A stretch of DNA of 64,000 nucleotides from contig JAJHTX010000009.1 in assembly GCA_032164295.1 (NCBI GenBank), positions 1,488,001-1,552,000 of the forward strand. The letters are read 5' to 3'. The position numbers and the translations under genes were made by a program. Under the pieces are notes generated by a model. The model made no database searches and was not told where the DNA came from. It saw only the letters and a list, made by a program, of their open reading frames with translations. The stretch's first letter is position 1. Each line of letters begins with the position of its first letter. This DNA comes from Inonotus obliquus. Lineage: Eukaryota > Basidiomycota > Agaricomycetes > Hymenochaetales > Hymenochaetaceae. Shown piece after piece: positions 1 to 10,330 of the stretch.

Positions 1-2250
1 AAGCTGAATTCGAAGAGTTCATGCAAGTCATGCAACCTCGTACGAAGAATGAGCGGACATGGGCTAATGAAGATGAACCCGTTGCTGGTCCTTCGTCTCG
101 CACGCTTGATGATCCGCCGAACTCGTCACGACAAGAACAGTCCGACAAGGTCAAAGACGAGAAGAGTGACGATATGGAGAAGGTGGACGACCTCGAATGG
201 ATGCGAAGGCGAATGAAGAAAAATCTTGATAATGGCATGGAGGAAAGGGGCTTCGTACAGGACGAAGACGATCCTTCGCAAGACGAGCAGCTGGGAGCAA
301 AGGTAAGGTCTCTTAGCCAGAGATGCGCATCATCGGCTAACACGAGTAATCTAGATCGAGCCTCCCGGACCTCAGAAAGAGGTCCAGCACGAACCATCGC
401 CTACAGATGCAATTCTACAATCGGGTCGACTTTTCCTTCGTAATCTTTCTTATACTTGTACGCAATCAGACTTGGAAGCACAATTCTCCCGCTTTGGCGA
501 ACTAGCTCAGGTTAGTCCGATCTCTTCCGTCCTTTCGTGTTATGGCATGCTTGGCGGAGGGCGGGGCCACCGTGATGACAAACTCCATAGGGACATCAGA
601 ATCCGGAGGCAGAGCTTCTTGGGACTGTTGAGCATCTGGGAAATAGATAGTAGCTGATATTGTGGTCCCGCCACCCCAACTTTCATTGATCGCAAATTAA
701 TTTATTAACGTACTACCTTTCAGGTTCATATCCCACTCGATCCCGTCTCAAAGGAATCAAAAGGTCTAGGGTTTGTAAGATTCAAAGATCCCGCGTGCGC
801 AGTGAAGGCATACGAAGAACTCGATAAGACGCCTTTCCAAGGTCGACTCTTGCATATTTTGCCTGCCTCGGAACAAAAAGGGTCAGGCGTAAAGGGAGTT
901 GAAGAAGCTATAGGCAAAGGTAATGTGAAAAAAGATAAAGAAACGAAACGAAAAGAGGGCGCGACGAAAGAGTTCAATTGGAGCATGCTATACATGAACG
1001 CCGATGCAGTAGCATCTTCCATAGCAGACCGAATGAGCATCTCCAAGGCGGACATACTCAATCCCGATGCTGATGGCGACGATAGCACTTCCGCAGCTGT
1101 GAAGCTAGCTCTTGCGGAGACGCACATCATCCAAGAGACAAAAGCTTTCCTAGACTCGGAGGGTATAGATCTTTCAGCGTTCTCCTCCCTTGACTCATCA
1201 GACCGGCTGGTTCGCGCCCGACACTCGGATACATGTATTCTTGTCAAAAACATACCGTACGGGACGACGACGGAACAGGTCCGTGCGCTATTCGAGCCGC
1301 ACGGAGAGCTGAGTCGAGTATTAGTACCGCCAGCTGGGACTATAGCAGTGGTGGATTTTGTACATCCTGATGAAGCCGCTAGGGGCTTTAAGGCTGTTGC
1401 GTACCGGCGGTTAGGAAGCTCTATCATCTATCTCGAGAAAGCACCGCTAGGTATCTTCAGCAGCTCATCATCCTATAAGAAGATCGCATCTTCTTCAGCA
1501 CCCACTGCCAACCCCGTCTCAGTGCCCGAAACGGGAGATGTTGAAGGAGAAAGTGAAGCCGCTCCTGGTTCGACGCTATTCGTCAAGAACCTCGCATTCG
1601 CAACGACCGCGGAACGCCTCACCTCTGTCGTCCGCCACCTCCCAGATTTCGTCTTTGCGCGGATCCAAACAAAACCCGATCCAAAGCGACCTGCAATACC
1701 AGGTCAACCGCCTCCACGACTCAGCATGGGCTTTGGCTTCGTCGGTTTCAAAACACCCGACGCAGCCAAGACAGCGTTGAAAAGTATGCAAGGTCTTATA
1801 CTCGACGGACATACTCTCTCTGTCAAGTTTGCTGGACGAGGAACGGAAGAGGACCGAATAGAGGACAAGGAGAAAGTCAAAGCGAAGACTACGAAAATGG
1901 TCGTTAAAAACGTCCCCTTCGAAGCTACCAAGAAAGATCTACGAGCTCTCTTCAGCGCTTACGGACAACTCAAAAGCGTACGATTACCGAAGAAATTCGA
2001 TTCGCGTGCTCGCGGGTTTGCTTTTCTGGAGTTTGCAACTCGACACGAGGCGGTGAATGTCTATGCTGCTTTGAAGCATACACATTTACTTGGAAGACAT
2101 CTTGTTCTGGAGTGGGCACAGGATGGGGAGCAGGATATTGATGCGTTACGGATGAAGGCGGGTGTTGGGTTTGGGGACGGAGCTGACCTTCCAGGGAGGA
2201 AAAGAAAGCTGAACTTTGGAGAGAACGACGAGGCTGTGGAGGAGCGATGA
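1..2250 (+). CDS. MRD1: MRD1 / RBM19-like multiple RRM protein (5' end outside window)
   Basis: This is a nucleolar RNA-binding protein with several RRMs. In yeast, Mrd1 binds 35S pre-rRNA and is needed for U3-dependent early cleavages and 18S rRNA production. Three exons are visible: 1-302, 355-510 and 724-2250, with introns 303-354 and 511-723, both in phase 0. Translated through these junctions the sequence shows an acidic linker, then an RRM with RNP2 GRLFLRNLSY and RNP1 KGLGFVRF split by the second intron. Three more RRMs follow, with RNP2-like cores CILVKNIPYG (about 1238), TLFVKNLAFA (about 1573) and MVVKNVPFEA (about 1897). The last has RNP1 RGFAFLEF. The tail ends in a basic GRKRKLNF stretch before TGA. 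The order and spacing match RRM2-RRM5 of MRD1; RRM1 and the start codon lie upstream. Identification is firm, from RRM number and order. Confidence 0.92.
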
Positions 2251-2501
2251 CTATCTGCTTTGTGTAGTACTAGCTGTGTACGAAATATATATCAGAATTA
2301 GTGCAGATGAGATGTCTTCCATCGTAAAATCTTCAGAGTTTCGTGATGAAGCTATGATTGATGTTCTATTGTTGTCCAGAAAACCTTACATATTTTTGGT
2401 CACGTGCGTTCGGTCAACAAGAAGCTCAGAGTTCTGCAATAAGCTTGTGTCGACTCCATCAACCAAACCTTCCCCATCAAACTCCTCCCTGGAACTAGAC
2501 C

Positions 2502-4322
2502 ATGCCTGACGATCCTGCCTCGAGGACACACTCCTCACGGAAACTTTCGTGCGATATCCTATTCAGGACATATTCCGACGCGAAATTGGCGATCCTATTC
2601 CTCGAGAATGACTTCCCCATAGTCCTATTCAAGAAAATGTTGGATGTTATTTTGGACCCAGCTTTTAAACCGGAAGAAGTGACATTTGAGGATATTTGGG
2701 ATATGTTCGGTTATGTTTCGGCGAGAAGGAGGAAAGACGCAGTGAAGCGCGAGTCAGCGCTTATCACTGCCGGCGGTACGGGAACCTTGACTGCCGTAAC
2801 GTCTCCCCCGACTCCGAGACCGACCCCGAGCCCTTGCTTAGGTCCGGATCAGGATGGCAACACCGTCACTGTGACGGTGATGGAAACAGAAGCGGAAATA
2901 CCGGTCCAGACTCAAATTCGCACGCCTTGCCCTGGAGTCGTTCCTCCGCTCGTGCTGGATTTGGTCGTGGAGAGACTTATAACTGACCGTGTACCTCTTG
3001 GTGTGGCAGCCACGGATCCTTGGTGGCTAAGTGCCTTCCAAAGCAATGTTGAACCCTTTAATAGTATGGCTCTCGTTCATCGATCATGGACGTCCATCGC
3101 TCAACGGGGCCTTCGTCAACGAGTCGTCGTTCCTTACACACACATCGACAAATTCCTTTTGAGTCCATTTTGTGGACCCTGGATTAACGAAATGATCATT
3201 TATTGGTCTGTGGAGAATGGGTGTATCGGTGTTACGAAGGGTGATATCTGGTTATTGGAAGCTCTTCTCGAGAAGACTCCGAATTTGCGATCACTCGCGT
3301 TTAATACCTTCCTTGTGTGGCCAGCGGGGTTTCCTCGCCCTCGCTTTGATGTCGACATCTGTCTGGAGATTATCTCGGACCTGCTACCGGGACTGGAATG
3401 TCTGTGGCTAAGGCACTCACCAGTGTCCATACCGCAATTGGAGGAGACTTTGGAGACGTGCCTTGATGTTCGTAGCTTGTGTCGACAGTTACCCAAGCTG
3501 CGCTCGCTCAAGTTCCTTTCGATACACTCGTGGGGTGGTGAGGAGACGATGCAGACGCCGGATGAATTAGACTGGGATATTCATCCTCCTCCCAAGCTGA
3601 AGACGATCGAGCTTAGTCTTTCCGAAAGCTTGCCGCAGGACGATTTGGCTTGGCTCCTCAAACCCCGAGATAAGTACCGTCTTCAGTCTCTATCAATGAC
3701 TGCCCAAAGTTGTCAGCTACAAGACAGATCTCAGCCGCCTAACTCGTTCCGAGAGACCTTACTGGACTGTGTACCAGGATTGACCAACTTGCGTATATGC
3801 ATCACCGGTGATCCCAAACAATCGCATACAGATGTAGGAGATCCGTCCTACCCATTCTACCCTGACCTCCTGCTTAATGCCACCAGACTCCGCAGTCTGG
3901 ACATACTCGTCATCGCCGACATCATTAGCAGCTTCGATATTGCAGCTGTTGCTCTCCCACCCTCCCTCAAGCGGCTAGCGATCCATCTCTACAACGCCGA
4001 ACTACGAAAACACTATTCGACCCCCTCGGGTCTGAAGAGAACTCCGATGCCCGTCGTCCGGGCTATTCGAGCCCTTTTAAACGCACTCCCTCGCTTACGG
4101 ACTTTGCTCATCACCGGATCGCAAGGTTTATGTGTGGAGACAATTCGTTATTGGGATATGGATGACTTCGTTCACCAAGCCGTTACTGAGAGTGCGCCTT
4201 TCCGTGAGGGTATTCCTAAAGAATTGTCTGCGGTATGCAGAGACCGAGGTGTAGATGTCTCCATATTGATCAATGATTCTCCCTATCGACGGTGGGAAAC
4301 CTCGTTAGGTCTTGAATCATAA
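2502..4322 (+). CDS. F-box-like LRR-type orphan protein, tandem paralogue A (606 aa)
   Basis: This single-exon ORF starts at an ATG in good context and is the first of three tandem paralogues. Residues about 20-85 form a conserved block (TYSDAKLAILFLENDFP, then a DP-F-PEEVTFEDIW segment) that I do not recognise. Residues about 143-200 resemble a basidiomycete F-box: PPLVLDLVVERL, then ALVHRSWTSIAQRGLR. Next comes a highly conserved stretch, FLLSPFCGPWINEMIIYW. The remainder, to about residue 580, is leucine-rich with recurring L..L..L spacing, as in F-box/LRR substrate adaptors. A Pro/Thr-rich insert at about residues 88-142 is absent from paralogue B. If the F-box is functional, the protein would recruit substrates to an SCF ubiquitin ligase. 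That role is inferred, because the motif is degenerate and carries an insertion between its halves. Confidence 0.8.
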   Translation: MPDDPASRTHSSRKLSCDILFRTYSDAKLAILFLENDFPIVLFKKMLDVILDPAFKPEEVTFEDIWDMFGYVSARRRKDAVKRESALITAGGTGTLTAVTSPPTPRPTPSPCLGPDQDGNTVTVTVMETEAEIPVQTQIRTPCPGVVPPLVLDLVVERLITDRVPLGVAATDPWWLSAFQSNVEPFNSMALVHRSWTSIAQRGLRQRVVVPYTHIDKFLLSPFCGPWINEMIIYWSVENGCIGVTKGDIWLLEALLEKTPNLRSLAFNTFLVWPAGFPRPRFDVDICLEIISDLLPGLECLWLRHSPVSIPQLEETLETCLDVRSLCRQLPKLRSLKFLSIHSWGGEETMQTPDELDWDIHPPPKLKTIELSLSESLPQDDLAWLLKPRDKYRLQSLSMTAQSCQLQDRSQPPNSFRETLLDCVPGLTNLRICITGDPKQSHTDVGDPSYPFYPDLLLNATRLRSLDILVIADIISSFDIAAVALPPSLKRLAIHLYNAELRKHYSTPSGLKRTPMPVVRAIRALLNALPRLRTLLITGSQGLCVETIRYWDMDDFVHQAVTESAPFREGIPKELSAVCRDRGVDVSILINDSPYRRWETSLGLES

Positions 4323-4581
4323 TCCAACTTGGTGTGTTTTCCGACCCCAACGTTGTGATACCTAACTGACTGCTGTGGGCTGTAAGCGTGGATGACCTCT
4401 TGATGCCTTGAAGGCGCAAATTCTTCACGAGACGCGATGCCATCAGACAACAGGTAACTCACCGAGATCTGAAATGCTAGCGAGTTGACGAGTCCTGCTT
4501 TAGGTGCTGTATGGTCGAGACAAATAGACTGCGGCGATCTTCCGCCTCTTCACCTGAAGGGTTTCGACGCCGTTCCGTGTC

Positions 4582-4716
4582 ATGACGCGCAATGACTATT
4601 TCAAAGACAAACTCAAAACATTACGAGAGATGGTAGTAGACTATGTACCGGTATTGAAGAACTTGTGCATGGGCAACGCCAGCGAACCCAGCCAATCCAA
4701 TCCAATCACCCGGTAG
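4582..4716 (+). pseudogene. Relic of a fourth F-box-like paralogue
   Basis: In this gap between paralogues A and B a 44-codon frame reads VVDYVPVLKNLCMGNASEPS. It aligns with paralogue A (LLDCVPGLTNLRICITGDP, about 3764-3812) and with paralogues B (LPSLQELRLCMSSES) and C (LSKVKRLRLCVLDD). The frame is closed on both sides: TGA at 4555, TAG at 4714. No other part of the family is recognisable nearby, so this is a decayed fragment and not an exon. Confidence 0.6.
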
Positions 4717-4860
4717 AACTGAACCGGATCATTTGTAACACTACTTTTGTGGCATAAACACATCCAAACACAATCGAGTCATAGTAGGAAACTTATATGA
4801 CTTCACGAGTCACTACTGTGGATCCCGCAGTTTTTCCACCTCCCATCACGGGCTTGCAAC

Positions 4861-6501
4861 ATGTTCAGCGACCCCAAAGAAGTTCGGGACCACCTTCGCA
4901 ACGATATTCTTTATAAAACGTACTCCGACGAGAGAATTGCAGCGCTGTATCTCGACAACATTGATGATTTACCGTTCCACATACTCGTCAAGATGTTCGA
5001 CGTACTCCTGGATCCACTGTTCAGCCCGAAGGACATTACTTTTGAAAGCGCCCAGGACATCTTCAGCTATATTTCCACGTATCGTCGAGAGAGCATACCG
5101 TCACCGCATCTAGGCAGGCCCGCATCGCCACCGGACCAGCTAGTACCACGGTCATCAAGCATCCCAACAGATATAGTGAGCCTTGTTATCGATAAGATGG
5201 TGGAGAACAGGACACCGCTGAGCGCAGCGTCCATGGAAAAGGTCTGGCGACGCGCTTACGTTGATGACGTCTCGGATTTCCACGCCATGAGCCTCGTGCA
5301 TCCATCTTGGACCCCAATTGCTCGCGGAGGACTCCGTCGTAGGGCCATCATTCCATACGACCAGCTCGACAGCTTCCTTCTGAGTCCTTTGTGTGGTCCA
5401 TGGGTTACGGAGGTGATAATTTATTGGACGGTCAATAAAGGTACTGTAGGGATCATGGATAACGACGTTGCTCTTTTCGCGTCCCTTTTAAAACGCGTGC
5501 CAAATATACGCTCCTTGGCAGTCAACACTTCCCTCGTCTGGCTGACGTATGAATTTTCCTGGAACACCGGAGACATGCCTTCCTTACGTATGGACAGTTG
5601 CCTCGAACTCATATCGGACCTCCTGCCGAGTCTCGAGAACTTGCAATTGAATCATTTTGAGGCCTGCACCGATAGTCTATACCACAATTATATCACTGAG
5701 GATGGTTCTGACATCACGGAGGATGAACCACTGTCTGAGAGCCTGAAGACATGTTGCAAGCTGGGCAATCTAATTGCACTGCTCCCACGCATGCAGTCTC
5801 TCAAGAGCCTCACTTTATTTGGCTGGGCGGAGGATGAGGGGGAATCAAGGGAGGCCGACTGGAGTGAACACCCCTCTCCGAATTTCGTCACGCTCGATTT
5901 TCTCGACAAACCGCAGCTAAGTGACCGGGGCCTTAAGTGGCTCGTCAAGCCAAGGGGCGGATTCAGTTTACGAAGTCTATCTATCTCCATTCAGCAGCTA
6001 CAGCGTATCGATGGCCCCCTACCGAGCCTACAGGAGTTGCGATTATGTATGTCGAGCGAGTCACATCCATATATACCCCGTTCGAATATTATACGCCTTT
6101 CGAACATTTTGGAGGGATACGACCAGCTTGTCTATCTTGACTTGTTTGGCATCAGTATCTCCGACCTAAGGGGAGCTGTACTTCCCAAGCAACTGGAGCA
6201 CATCATGTGTCACTCGAGTGGAATGCACCTGTTGTTGCCTCGATCCGGCTCCGATCCTTCCTTCCTTCTCGAATTCATTCGAATAATGAAAGTACATCTG
6301 TCTTATCTTGCCCGCCTCCAGAGCCTCAGTCTCATAGGAGTGCGCTCTATATCCGACGCGTGGATGGCTGGCTGGAAACATGCCATTAAAGGTGTTCCAG
6401 TGATGGACGTACCAGCTCAATTTCTAGACCTTTGCGAAAAACATAACATCAGGCTTACCTGTCGAGACGAACCACGTACTTCACGTCGTTATTACATGTA
6501 G
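4861..6501 (+). CDS. F-box-like LRR-type orphan protein, tandem paralogue B (546 aa)
   Basis: This intronless paralogue of the genes at 2502 and 7102 is in the same orientation. The N-terminal block is conserved (KTYSDERIAALYLDN, then LLDPLFSPKDITFES). The F-box-like segment follows at about residues 101-155 (PTDIVSLVIDKMVENR, then MSLVHPSWTPIARGGLR), then FLLSPLCGPWVTEVIIYW. The C-terminal two-thirds is leucine-rich, with several LxxLxxLxL units. It lacks the Pro/Thr-rich insert of paralogue A, which makes it the shortest member. The leader before the ATG is AT-rich, without a clear TATA box. Function is unknown. SCF adaptor activity is an inference from the F-box-like motif, and no known domain covers the N-terminal block. 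Confidence 0.8.
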   Translation: MFSDPKEVRDHLRNDILYKTYSDERIAALYLDNIDDLPFHILVKMFDVLLDPLFSPKDITFESAQDIFSYISTYRRESIPSPHLGRPASPPDQLVPRSSSIPTDIVSLVIDKMVENRTPLSAASMEKVWRRAYVDDVSDFHAMSLVHPSWTPIARGGLRRRAIIPYDQLDSFLLSPLCGPWVTEVIIYWTVNKGTVGIMDNDVALFASLLKRVPNIRSLAVNTSLVWLTYEFSWNTGDMPSLRMDSCLELISDLLPSLENLQLNHFEACTDSLYHNYITEDGSDITEDEPLSESLKTCCKLGNLIALLPRMQSLKSLTLFGWAEDEGESREADWSEHPSPNFVTLDFLDKPQLSDRGLKWLVKPRGGFSLRSLSISIQQLQRIDGPLPSLQELRLCMSSESHPYIPRSNIIRLSNILEGYDQLVYLDLFGISISDLRGAVLPKQLEHIMCHSSGMHLLLPRSGSDPSFLLEFIRIMKVHLSYLARLQSLSLIGVRSISDAWMAGWKHAIKGVPVMDVPAQFLDLCEKHNIRLTCRDEPRTSRRYYM

Positions 6502-6989
6502 ATACTGTATTCTTCATCACATCTTCCACCATAAAACGTTCGAAGAATATTATTTATCTGAATGGCTGACTAACTCGGAGACTATCAGTTTTCTTTTTAT
6601 CGTTTGGATTTCAACGAGTCGGGCGAAGCACCGGAGATATCAATCTTTTACAATTCATCCATAACTTACTGATAGCATAATGTGCCAAAGCTGCATTTTT
6701 TGACCGTCCAATCGGCAGCGAGATGATAATATTCTCAAGTCGCTAACCCTATGAGATTCATACAGGACAACAAGCACCGCGACTCTTCAGACTGATCACG
6801 TTAGATGAGGACACTTGTCCGCATAATAACGTTGCCAATCTGCCCAGACCAATCCACCAATCCACTTTAAAATATGTGACAACGCAACCTTATACCTTAC
6901 ATAATGTTTTCCCAGGGAGTAATTTAGCTTATCATCATGATCATGCGAATCAGACGTCACATCACATTGTTGAGCCCAGGTGTGCCACC

Positions 6990-6997
6990 TATATAAA
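6990..6997 (+). promoter_or_regulatory. TATA box of paralogue C
   Basis: A TATATAAA element lies 105 bp before the ATG at 7102. The stretch between them is C-rich and pyrimidine-rich, as is usual for fungal leaders. Position and sequence fit a core promoter. Paralogues A and B show no equally clear TATA, so this copy may be regulated differently. Confidence 0.5.
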
Positions 6998-7101
6998 CCA
7001 GAACCCCGAAGAGATGATTTCTCCACCGTCTTGCTGACAAACTCCCATCTGCCCGTCCTCGCCCTCGCCTCAGCAACGCAACACCCCTCCCGAGCACAAC
7101 A

Positions 7102-8814
7102 ATGCTTCCAAATAATGGCGATAAAGCATCCTGTAGGTTGAAAAACTTGCAACTCAACCCATCAAGTTGCTTCTCCACCTACTCGGACACCAAGCTCGCG
7201 AGCCTCATTCTCGAAAACGACTTTCCCATCTTCCTTGCTGAGAAGGTTTTTGCTATGATCAAGGATCCAGGGTTCCGGTCCGAAGATGTGACTCTGCAAA
7301 ACGTATGGGAAGTATTTGATTGCGTGTCGTCGCATAGAAGGACGGACGCCGGGAAGCGCATCTTGCCACCAGCCTCTGTCAGTGAGCAGGCAAGTCTGCC
7401 TCGCAGTAGCGTCGCGAACTCGGATCCACCCTCCTTGGTAATCGACATGTCTGTGGATAGGCTTATACAAGACCGAGTACCCCTCGGGGTTGCGGGAATG
7501 GAACGATCTTGGAAGCCTGCTTTCCAGAGTAACGGAGCGGACTTCCATGACATGAGTCTCGTCCATCGCTCGTGGACAGCCATAGCGCAGAGAGGATTAC
7601 GTCATCGGGCTGTTATCCCCTACAAACAGATCGACAAGTTCCTACTGAGTCCTCTGTGCGGCCACTGGATTACGGAAATGATTATATACTGGAGTGTTGA
7701 TTGCCGTAGAGAGAGCGTGACGAAGGACGATTTTGCATGTCTCAGAGCGTTACTAGAGCGCACTCCGAATGTCCACTCTTTATCATTCAACACCTCTTTG
7801 GTGTCATTCTCTGACCAACAGGGTGACCCGTTCCTTGGTGCGGGCACCTGCATCGATATCATAACGTCGTTGTTGCCGCATCTCAAGAACTTGTGGCTGA
7901 AGCACTGTTATCCACCTGGAAGTTACAATCTGTATCAGGGTTGCTATTTAACTGGCGTGTGTGGCGAGCTTGACAGCCTCTGTCAAAACATTTCACGCTT
8001 GCGGGAACTCGAGTTCCTCTCGGTCCGATCATGGACAGGGAAACGGCACCAGGACCACTCCTTGAACTGGGTCGACCATCCTCCTCCTTGCCTAAAAACG
8101 ATTGATCTCGACATCTCGGGGGAAAACTTCAGTCGTCATATTACATGGCTGGCTCAATCGCGTGGCAACTTCCAACCGGAGTCGTTATCGATCATCGTCC
8201 GAGAGGCTGCGATGCGTGCGCGTTCAATGCCAATACTGGAGGATTCATTGAAGAAGTGTCTCTCGAAGGTGAAGAGGTTGCGGTTGTGTGTACTGGATGA
8301 TTGGAGGTTCGGATTCGATCCGCTCAAACACAAAACCTTCTGCAACAATCTCTTCTCGAGTTGTTCAAAAGTCGAAAGTCTCGACTTCTTTGTACTATAC
8401 GAGAAAGGATTCGAACTCGATGCTCTTCGTTATCCTCGATCATTGAATCGCTTGGCGATTCACCTCTACAACGAAAAGTCTCCGACCTCTTCAACCCTTT
8501 CGTTGTCATCGTCATCGACATCTCTACCGTTGTCATTTTTGAAACGACTCACTCCAAACATCATGATGGAGATAACGAAACTTCCTCGATTGCGCACACT
8601 CCTCGTCACGGGTTCGCCGAGTCAACCCACTAAAGACATCGCGGAAGATTGGGATCTGGACGGATTCACTCGGCACATGAGTAAGGGTGCGGAAGTTGTT
8701 CAAGAGGCGTCTGTTCCAGACGTGGCGGTTCGCCTCTGTAAGAAGTCGGGCGTTAAGCTCACTTGTCTCAGTAACGCCTTTCCCCGTAACTGGAACGTTC
8801 CTCGAAGAGAATGA
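7102..8814 (+). CDS. F-box-like LRR-type orphan protein, tandem paralogue C (570 aa)
   Basis: This is the third intronless tandem copy. The N-terminal block reads STYSDTKLASLILENDFP. The F-box-like pair is at about residues 108-165 (PPSLVIDMSVDRLIQDRVPL, then MSLVHRSWTAIAQRGLR), followed by FLLSPLCGHWITEMIIYW. The leucine-rich part ends with a serine-rich insertion at about residues 465-480 that the other two lack. Paralogues A and C share more wording (LGVA, AIAQRGLR, the position of LENDFP) than either shares with B. That suggests A and C are the closer pair although B lies between them. A TATA box sits at 6990. Function is not known; an SCF adaptor role is possible but unproven. Confidence 0.8.
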   Translation: MLPNNGDKASCRLKNLQLNPSSCFSTYSDTKLASLILENDFPIFLAEKVFAMIKDPGFRSEDVTLQNVWEVFDCVSSHRRTDAGKRILPPASVSEQASLPRSSVANSDPPSLVIDMSVDRLIQDRVPLGVAGMERSWKPAFQSNGADFHDMSLVHRSWTAIAQRGLRHRAVIPYKQIDKFLLSPLCGHWITEMIIYWSVDCRRESVTKDDFACLRALLERTPNVHSLSFNTSLVSFSDQQGDPFLGAGTCIDIITSLLPHLKNLWLKHCYPPGSYNLYQGCYLTGVCGELDSLCQNISRLRELEFLSVRSWTGKRHQDHSLNWVDHPPPCLKTIDLDISGENFSRHITWLAQSRGNFQPESLSIIVREAAMRARSMPILEDSLKKCLSKVKRLRLCVLDDWRFGFDPLKHKTFCNNLFSSCSKVESLDFFVLYEKGFELDALRYPRSLNRLAIHLYNEKSPTSSTLSLSSSSTSLPLSFLKRLTPNIMMEITKLPRLRTLLVTGSPSQPTKDIAEDWDLDGFTRHMSKGAEVVQEASVPDVAVRLCKKSGVKLTCLSNAFPRNWNVPRRE

Positions 8815-10330
8815 AATGATTGTTTCTAAGTGAGGCTAGGATTCATCAGAGCTACACGTGCGACTGACGAGACGCTCTGTTTGCGTATAGTTACTCGCTT
8901 CTGGCGCGACGGCTTTCTCCACTAACGATCGACAACGTTCATTGGATGTTCGTTTCCTTATGCTTATGCTTCCTCGTCACCGACCTTACCATCTTTTCTA
9001 CACCGCAACATGCGAATAAACAGCCTGTAGCCCTCTTCCGCTTGTATCATATAATATTTCAGATGCCATAACCGGTCCGGTACCGTACCGCATAGATCTG
9101 ATCTATTCTATTTGAGCGAATTATTGATCACACCTGCAGTATGAATTGGCCAAAGAGCTCGGACACCAAATCAAGTAATTCCCGAAAGTAATGTGGCTTG
9201 GGGTTGAATGGACGATCAGGCACAACGTCATACTCTTTTATTCTCTTCTTTGTGGGTCCCCTCCATCCACCATGACCAATCGAGCGAAAATGGGAAAGTC
9301 GTTCCTCGATGATGGCTACTGGTAGTGCTGGTGGCCCGACGGTGTTGCTGGGACTCTAGGGCCTGTGTCTGTGTCTAGGTTATATGAGAATACTTCGGTG
9401 TGTACTACGAAATGCCTGTCCCTGTAGCCCGATACGATAACATGTCTCTTCGGAGGTGGCGATCCACCGAACATGCTTTAGGTGGTCTGGTGATTACTGA
9501 TGGTCTATTCGGGATGTGATGCATGTATGATTCAATTGTATGATATGGTATATACAGTCAATGCAAGGACACGATATCAGACAGACGTCAACAAAACACA
9601 GAAACGCAGGGAACGGGGAAGGGTCAGACCAGTATGGGAGGGACTGTTCACATGATGTATATCGTGTATGTGTGTGTGCGCGCGCGGTATAAACAGAGCA
9701 GGGCTAATGCACTAATGCAAGGAATGAGAAAAGGATTTAGTGAATGAAGAATTAAGAATATGATCCACACTCTCTTCTTGCTTTGGGGAGAATTTCTTGG
9801 ACTGCGATTTGAACATAAATGATACGATGTACAGAATGGTCGAGGACGAATATGCGAATGTACGAGCACAAAGGAAAGTGAGTCGTGGGAGAGTGAAAGG
9901 AAATACATGATGAACCCTATACAGTACGTACGCACGTTGCACGCAAAACCGAGCAAAAACGGTATGGATTGGACCAAAAGGCAAAAACGCGAAAAGCAAA
10001 AATAAAACGGACTAGACTACTAGTTAAGACATCAAAGTCCGAATTAAGCTTGGTTGTTTGCTAAACTGCTTGATGTTGTCGCTAACGCTTGCAATAAGAG
10101 GTTTTGAATGAGGAAAGCAGAGGAAAGTGGAAAGAAGAGATGGGAAGGGGATATGTATGTGAGTTCCAATATGCCAGATATGCCAGAACAGGAAAAGGAA
10201 GAAGAAGAAGAAAGTAACGCATACACAAAGTCGAACGGAGGAAAAACAAATCGGGAAACAAAGGAAAAGGGAAACAAAGAATCCAAACTCCAACGAGGTT
10301 CATAGACCACCAGCGCCACCAAATACGCAA
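8815..10330. other. Convergent intergenic region, no gene seen
   Basis: This 1.5 kb separates two convergent genes and must hold both 3' UTRs. No ORF shows family resemblance or sensible codon use. A short alternating purine/pyrimidine run lies at 9666-9690 (tgtgtgtgcgcgcgcg), and A/G-rich tracts lie at 10080-10300. I see no RNA gene. Confidence 0.5.

Noticed and set aside
726..1427. 233-aa minus-strand ORF
   Set aside because: It is a shadow of the MRD1 coding exon; the RRM motifs are on the plus strand.
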